DNA from: UBA5862 sp002408105
Lineage (GTDB): Bacteria; Pseudomonadota; Gammaproteobacteria; Pseudomonadales; UBA5862
Direction of reading: 5' to 3'
DNA: 18,202 nt
Assembly: GCA_034189125.1 (NCBI GenBank)
Contig: JAXHVB010000137.1
Coordinates: forward strand, 1-18,202
Under the pieces are notes generated by a model that was not told where the DNA came from, did not search any database, and saw nothing but the letters and a program-made list of their open reading frames with translations. Each line of letters starts with the position of its first letter. Position 1 is the stretch's first letter. A program made the position numbers and the translations under genes. Of this stretch, positions 14,312 to 18,202 are shown one piece after another.

Positions 14312-16405
14312 ATGGTGACCCGGTTGGCATTGCCCTCATGGACTTCGAGCAGGTGGCGGACCGTTTCGACGGTTCGGTGCCAAAGGTTCGCACGCGTTCT
14401 GCTCGCGTGCGTCTGGCTCACGTGCGCCTGGTGGGTCGGTGGTGCCCAGGCAGTCGAGCAGACCGCGCCGACCGGCCAGGACGTGCGGGTCGTTATCGAC
14501 ATATCAGGCAGCATGAAGCGCAACGATCCGCACAACCTGCGGATTCCGGCGGTCAACCTGCTGGTTGGCTTGCTGCCGCAGGACGCCACCGCAGGGATCT
14601 GGACCTTTGGGCGCTGGGTCAACATGTTGATTCCACATGGGCCAGCCACCGATGCGTGGCGCACCGATGCCCGCACCCGCGCGAAGGAAATCAACTCGGT
14701 TGCCTTGCGCACGCACATCGGAGCGGCCCTGGACGCCGTCGCCAGGGATTTGTCTCCCGCGGCTGCCGGACGCACCCACGTGATCTTGTTGACCGATGGC
14801 TGGGTAGATCTCGAAGAATCCGATGCGGTCAACGCCGCAGAACGCGCCCGCGTCTTGAACCAGGTTGTGCCCCGATTTGCCGAAGCCGACGTGGCCGTTC
14901 ATACCATTGCCCTTTCTGACAATGCCGACCTCGATCTACTGAGAAAGATTTCTCGGGCAACCGATGGGTTGTCATTGATTGCTCCCGACTCCGATGCCCT
15001 GTTGCGGCTGTTTTTGCAGGTTCTCGAACAGGCAAGCCCAGTACCCGAGGTTCCGCTGCAAAACAACCGCTTTACAGTGGATGCATCCATCGAGGAGTTC
15101 ACCGTGCTCATCATGCACCGGGAGGCGGCACCGCTATCCCCAGTGCGACTGCGTACACCGGACGGCGATACCTGGTCCAGCAACGACCACCCCGAGGGTA
15201 CGCGCTGGCTTGCCGACCGTGGCTATACCCTTATTACCGTCAGCAACCCGCCGGCCGGAGAGTGGCATGCACTGGCACCTGAGAGTCCAGATCACCGTGT
15301 GCGGGTGGTCAGTGACCTGTCTTTGGAGGTGGTAGGGCTGCCGACCAGTCTGACCGAGCCTGCGCCCATCAATGGTGCCATGTGGTTGTCGGAGCATGGG
15401 CAGGTGCTGACCGATCCGGATTTGCTGCGCATCACCGAAGGGCGGGCGCAACTGCTTTTTGGCGGGCAGGCCCTTGCCGAGGCGCGGTGGAATGCAGCAG
15501 CCCCCTTGCCCGACGACGGACGCTTTGAATACACACTGGCTGGCATCAACGCTCCGGGACAGTATGAACTGCTGTTTCAGGTCGACGGAGGCACGTTTTC
15601 GCGGCAGCTGCGTCGATACCTTGACCTTTCCATTCCCGAGCTCGATGCCTTGATGCCCGTGCGCATCGACCCGGATGCATTTGAATTGCAGCGCACGCCT
15701 GTTGAGGGCGGGCAGCTGTTTCACCTGCGCGGTGAGGCGCCAGCGCTTGATTCGGCCACCCAGGTACAGGTGACGGGAATGCTCTACCAGCCGGGCGGCG
15801 CCGCAGTGGCGGTGGGTATGGCGCCGGTGCAGGCCGGGCCAGGAAGGCGGGAGTGGCGCTTGAAGCTGACCGCGAGCGACCTTCCGGAGGCAGGGCGCTA
15901 TCGGCTTGCCGTGCACATTCAGGCGCGCGCTGAGAATGGGGCCCCCTTGAACGTGTTCCCCGATGAAGCACGCTTTGAGCACCAGCTGCCATTGGCACCG
16001 ATCGAACCCGAGCCCGAGATCGAGGTGCCCCCGCCCGAAGAGTCTGCCGCATCGGGCGGGTCGCTGCTGTGGATCACCGCGGGAGGCTTTGCCCTGCTGA
16101 ACTTGGCGTGCATCGGGGTGGGATTCTGGGCTTACAGGCGGTTCATCGCCCGGCGAGACCAAGAAATGGCGGCAAGCCTGGCGGCTGGAACAACCGCAGC
16201 CGGCAGTCCGGCCGACGGCGAGAACGAAGCCAATGAAAGGGCCGCAGCGGCTTCGCAGGCCGACGAATCGGGTGCGGATCCGGACGCCGGCGTGATCGAG
16301 CTTGATGCGGAGACGGACGCCGAGTTTGATGAACCAGTGGATGACCAGGCCGTCGATGAACTGGTGGATGAGATCATCCGCGAAAACGCCGGCAAGACCG
16401 AGTAG
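14312..16405 (+). CDS. vWA-domain single-pass membrane protein, possibly TIGR03503-like
   Basis: This 697-aa protein has a signal peptide ending near GGAQA (residues 43-47). A von Willebrand A domain at about 57-240 contains the full MIDAS set: DISGS at 63-67, Thr134 in LRTHIG, and TDG at 161-163. A large beta-rich periplasmic part (about 250-560) follows, then a Pro/Glu stretch, one membrane helix (about 585-607), a basic RRF...RR stop-transfer and an acidic cytoplasmic tail. Its architecture resembles a vWA family of gammaproteobacteria often annotated TIGR03503; that assignment is from memory. MIDAS domains bind protein ligands in a metal-dependent way, so it may organise an envelope complex. 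It follows the TPR gene by 86 nt and may belong to the same transcript. The start is uncertain: ATG 14312 or GTG 14315, with a weak ribosome site; starts further in (TTG 14324) are possible. Confidence 0.8.
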   Translation: MVTRLALPSWTSSRWRTVSTVRCQRFARVLLACVWLTCAWWVGGAQAVEQTAPTGQDVRVVIDISGSMKRNDPHNLRIPAVNLLVGLLPQDATAGIWTFGRWVNMLIPHGPATDAWRTDARTRAKEINSVALRTHIGAALDAVARDLSPAAAGRTHVILLTDGWVDLEESDAVNAAERARVLNQVVPRFAEADVAVHTIALSDNADLDLLRKISRATDGLSLIAPDSDALLRLFLQVLEQASPVPEVPLQNNRFTVDASIEEFTVLIMHREAAPLSPVRLRTPDGDTWSSNDHPEGTRWLADRGYTLITVSNPPAGEWHALAPESPDHRVRVVSDLSLEVVGLPTSLTEPAPINGAMWLSEHGQVLTDPDLLRITEGRAQLLFGGQALAEARWNAAAPLPDDGRFEYTLAGINAPGQYELLFQVDGGTFSRQLRRYLDLSIPELDALMPVRIDPDAFELQRTPVEGGQLFHLRGEAPALDSATQVQVTGMLYQPGGAAVAVGMAPVQAGPGRREWRLKLTASDLPEAGRYRLAVHIQARAENGAPLNVFPDEARFEHQLPLAPIEPEPEIEVPPPEESAASGGSLLWITAGGFALLNLACIGVGFWAYRRFIARRDQEMAASLAAGTTAAGSPADGENEANERAAAASQADESGADPDAGVIELDAETDAEFDEPVDDQAVDELVDEIIRENAGKTE

Positions 16406-16449
16406 CGCGCGCCCCCCGATTCTGCGCGGACGTCTGCTGCTGTCGGGGC

Positions 16450-16474
16450 AAAAAAACGGGTCCGGCGCGGACCC
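16450..16474 (-). terminator. Intrinsic terminator of cysK
   Basis: On the - strand, GGGTCCG and CGGACCC (16458-16474) form a perfect 7-bp stem around a 3-nt loop. It is followed by a G and a run of seven T (16450-16456 as A on the + strand). It lies 41 nt beyond the cysK stop. For + strand transcripts coming from the vWA gene the hairpin has no T-tract, so it would not be an intrinsic terminator in that direction. Confidence 0.75.
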
Positions 16475-16512
16475 AGAAGGTCCACACCGAACCCGTCGGC
16501 TTCGAGGCTGGC

Positions 16513-16542
16513 CTTTACTGAGTCAGCTCTTGCTCAGTAAAG
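16513..16542. repeat. Perfect 10-bp inverted repeat over the cysK stop codon
   Basis: CTTTACTGAG (16513-16522) is the exact reverse complement of CTCAGTAAAG (16533-16542), with a 10-nt loop. It covers the last codons and the stop of cysK. In RNA of either strand it would form a hairpin at the convergent end of the two transcripts. It has no T-tract, so it is not a classical terminator. Confidence 0.5.
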
Positions 16543-17483
16543 ACCCCCTCAAACAGGGCGGTTGAAAGGTAGCGCTCCGCGGAGTCCGGCAGGATGACCA
16601 CAATGGTTTTGTCCTGGTACGCCTCCTGGGCAGCGAGCCGGGCCGCGACGGCGGCGGCGGCGCCACAGGAAATCCCCGCGAGGATGCCTTCTTCCCGCAT
16701 CAGTCGGTGCGCGAACTCGATGGACTCCTCATTGGTAACCTGCTCGACCTGATCAATCAGGCTCAGGTCCAGGTTGTCGGGCACGAAGCCCGCTCCGATG
16801 CCCTGAATTTTGTGGGGTTTGTGGCTTGGGGCCGCGCCCGCTAAGGCGTTTTTGATCACCGAGGAGTCGGTTGGCTCCACCGCCACCGAGGTGATGGCTT
16901 TGCCTTGGGTGTGCTTGATGTACCTGGATACGCCCGTGATGGTGCCTCCAGTTCCTACGCCAGCAACCAGAACGTCGATGCCACCATCGGTGTCTCGCCA
17001 GATTTCTGGTCCAGTGGTGCTCTCGTGGATCGCTGGATTGGCGGGGTTCTGAAACTGCTGCAGGAGCAGAAAGCGGTCCGGGTCGGATTCGGCGAGTTCC
17101 TGGGCCTTTTGAATGGCACCTTTCATGCCGAGCTTGGGGTCGGTCAACACCAGTTTGGCGCCCAATGCCTTCATGATCTTGCGCCGTTCAAGGCTGAAGC
17201 TTGCCGGCATGGTCAGGGTCAGGCCGTAGCCGCGCGCAGCCGCGACATAGGCCAGCGCGATGCCGGTGTTGCCGGAGGTGGGCTCGATCAACTCCATGCC
17301 GGGTTTGAGGCGCCCACTGCGCTCAGCATCCCACACCATGGCCGCGCCGATCCGGCACTTCACCGAGTAGGCGGGGTTGCGCCCTTCGATTTTGGCGTAC
17401 ACAGTCCCGGTGGTGACCCGGTTGAGCCGCACCAACGGGGTGTTGCCAATCGATAGGCTGTTGTCGTCAAAGACCTGTGCCAT
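16515..17483 (-). CDS. cysK: Cysteine synthase A (O-acetylserine sulfhydrylase)
   Basis: This 322-aa cytosolic PLP enzyme converts O-acetylserine and sulfide to cysteine. It follows E. coli CysK almost motif for motif: NSLSIGNTPLVRLNR near the N-terminus, the PLP-binding Lys42 in SVKCRIG, the substrate-binding PTSGNTG at 68-74, the PLP-phosphate loop GTGGT at 177-181, EPTDS in VAVEPTDS, and a C-terminal ERYLSTALF. The start is placed at ATG 17483 (MAQVFDDN). The frame is open to 17570, but those residues lie outside the family's N-terminus and have no ribosome site. No clear promoter was found upstream. It has its own terminator at 16450-16474, is convergent with the vWA gene and divergent from moxR, so it is an independent transcription unit. 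Confidence 0.97.
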   Translation of the reverse strand: MAQVFDDNSLSIGNTPLVRLNRVTTGTVYAKIEGRNPAYSVKCRIGAAMVWDAERSGRLKPGMELIEPTSGNTGIALAYVAAARGYGLTLTMPASFSLERRKIMKALGAKLVLTDPKLGMKGAIQKAQELAESDPDRFLLLQQFQNPANPAIHESTTGPEIWRDTDGGIDVLVAGVGTGGTITGVSRYIKHTQGKAITSVAVEPTDSSVIKNALAGAAPSHKPHKIQGIGAGFVPDNLDLSLIDQVEQVTNEESIEFAHRLMREEGILAGISCGAAAAVAARLAAQEAYQDKTIVVILPDSAERYLSTALFEGVFTEQELTQ

Positions 17484-17667
17484 GGGACTGCTGCCATTGT
17501 TCGTGGGGTGGGTGACCGATTCAAGCCGAGCGCTGGGTTTGTTGTTCTTGTGCGGCTGCTGGCCGGTCATTGGTCGTATTCGAGGCTATTACGATGCCGT
17601 GTCCATGTCCATACCCATCCGAGGTCCGGGAGCGGCCAACGGTGCCTGCATCGCCCATGGAGTCGGC

Positions 17668-17696
17668 TTGAACTGCCCCAGTGTTCTGTTTAGAGT
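17668..17696 (+). promoter_or_regulatory. Candidate sigma70-type promoter for moxR
   Basis: TTGAAC and TAGAGT lie 17 nt apart and each match the consensus in 4 of 6 positions. A T-run follows (17699-17705). The distance to ATG 17741 is 44 nt. It is a weak candidate seen by eye only. No strong Shine-Dalgarno precedes 17741. The rest of the 257-nt divergent gap (17484-17740) shows nothing else supportable. Confidence 0.3.
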
Positions 17697-17740
17697 AATT
17701 TTTTTGTCCTCTTTCGATGCCCAGTTACGGTGCCCCCGCC

Positions 17741-18202
17741 ATGAAATTTGAAGGTACAGAGTCCTACATTGCTACGCCGGATCTACAGATGGCGGTGAAC
17801 GCGGCCATTGCTTTGCAGCGGCCATTGTTGGTCAAGGGAGAGCCCGGTACGGGCAAGACCATGTTGGCCGAACAGGTCGCCGAGTCACTCGGAAAACCCA
17901 TCATTAAGTGGCACATCAAATCGACCACCAAGGCGCAGCAGGGCCTCTACGAGTATGACGCCGTCTCGCGGCTGCGGGACTCGCAGCTGGGTGACGAGCG
18001 GGTGCATGACATCCGCAATTACATTGTCAAAGGCAAGCTCTGGGAAGCCTTTTCCGCCGATGAGCAGGTGGTGCTGCTCATTGATGAGATCGACAAGGCC
18101 GACATCGAATTCCCCAACGACCTGCTGCTAGAACTCGATCGCATGGAGTTCTTTGTGTACGAGACGCAGGAGACAGTGAAGGCCCGGCAGCGACCGATCG
18201 TC
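17741..18202 (+). CDS. MoxR-family AAA+ ATPase, N-terminal part, cut by window end
   Basis: The first 154 codons of a MoxR-family ATPase are present, still open at the window edge. The start MKFEGTESYIATPDLQ is typical of the family. Walker A is GEPGTGKT at about 36-43; Walker B is VVLLIDEIDKAD near 109-120. The intervening IKSTTKAQQGLYEYDAVSRLRDSQLGD and the later ELDRMEF segments are also characteristic. MoxR ATPases commonly work with vWA-domain proteins in maturation or remodelling of protein complexes. Here a vWA gene lies about 1.3 kb upstream on the same strand, separated by cysK on the other strand; in other genomes the vWA partner usually follows moxR, beyond this window. Confidence 0.95.
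   Translation, partial: MKFEGTESYIATPDLQMAVNAAIALQRPLLVKGEPGTGKTMLAEQVAESLGKPIIKWHIKSTTKAQQGLYEYDAVSRLRDSQLGDERVHDIRNYIVKGKLWEAFSADEQVVLLIDEIDKADIEFPNDLLLELDRMEFFVYETQETVKARQRPIV

Noticed and set aside
14098..14919. 273-codon + strand frame spanning the end of the TPR gene and the start of the vWA gene
   Set aside because: It overlaps two supported genes in another frame; composition is Arg- and Gly-rich with no motif.
15134..16162. 342-codon open frame on the - strand within the vWA gene
   Set aside because: The + strand frame has a signal peptide, MIDAS motif and membrane helix. The antisense product is rich in Arg, His, Gln and Pro without domain features.
16458..16474. Bidirectional terminator for the vWA operon and cysK
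   Set aside because: The T-tract is present only on the cysK side, so it supports termination on the - strand alone.

Overview
The window reads as a chromosomal segment of a GC-rich gammaproteobacterium, probably marine or aquatic. The pointers are two TonB-dependent outer-membrane receptors, a Vibrio-type TonB2 operon (DUF3450, TtpC-like, ExbB, ExbD, TonB, TPR), a gammaproteobacterial vWA membrane protein, an Escherichia coli-like CysK and a MoxR ATPase. No RNA gene, insertion sequence, integrase, CRISPR array or phage gene was seen. Everything from 198 to 16405 lies on the + strand and is tightly packed. cysK is convergent to it, and a moxR gene, cut by the window end, diverges from cysK.

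Region 1 (198-3980) encodes four enzymes or carriers that all appear to be exported. They are a Tat-signal flavin amine oxidase of the L-amino-acid-oxidase type, a small c5-like cytochrome c, a RidA-family (YjgF/UK114) protein with a signal peptide, and a lipoprotein M19 dipeptidase. The inferred pathway is periplasmic. The dipeptidase frees amino acids, the flavoenzyme oxidises them to imino acids, the cytochrome may take the electrons, and the RidA protein hydrolyses the reactive imine to a keto acid plus ammonia. The stop-start overlaps and short gaps suggest one operon that continues into the first receptor.

Region 2 (about 4040-9119) holds two different TonB-dependent receptors, 883 and 762 aa with the starts chosen here. 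The gap between them contains a strong GC hairpin and a short upstream ORF.

Region 3 (9191-14225) is a complete TonB2-type energy transducer operon: DUF3450 coiled-coil protein, TtpC-like large ExbB, small ExbB, ExbD, short TonB and a TPR protein. The first five are joined by a TGATG overlap, an 8-nt overlap, a 2-nt gap and a GTGA overlap; the TPR gene follows 3 nt after tonB. It would energise receptors such as the two just upstream, so receptors, energiser and periplasmic catabolism may form one nutrient-scavenging locus.

Region 4 (14312-18202) has a single-pass vWA-domain protein with an intact MIDAS motif and an acidic cytoplasmic tail, then cysK on the - strand with its own intrinsic terminator, and finally the N-terminal 154 codons of a MoxR-family AAA+ ATPase. 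Functions rest on motif recognition by eye; no database search was possible, and the substrate of the locus is unknown.
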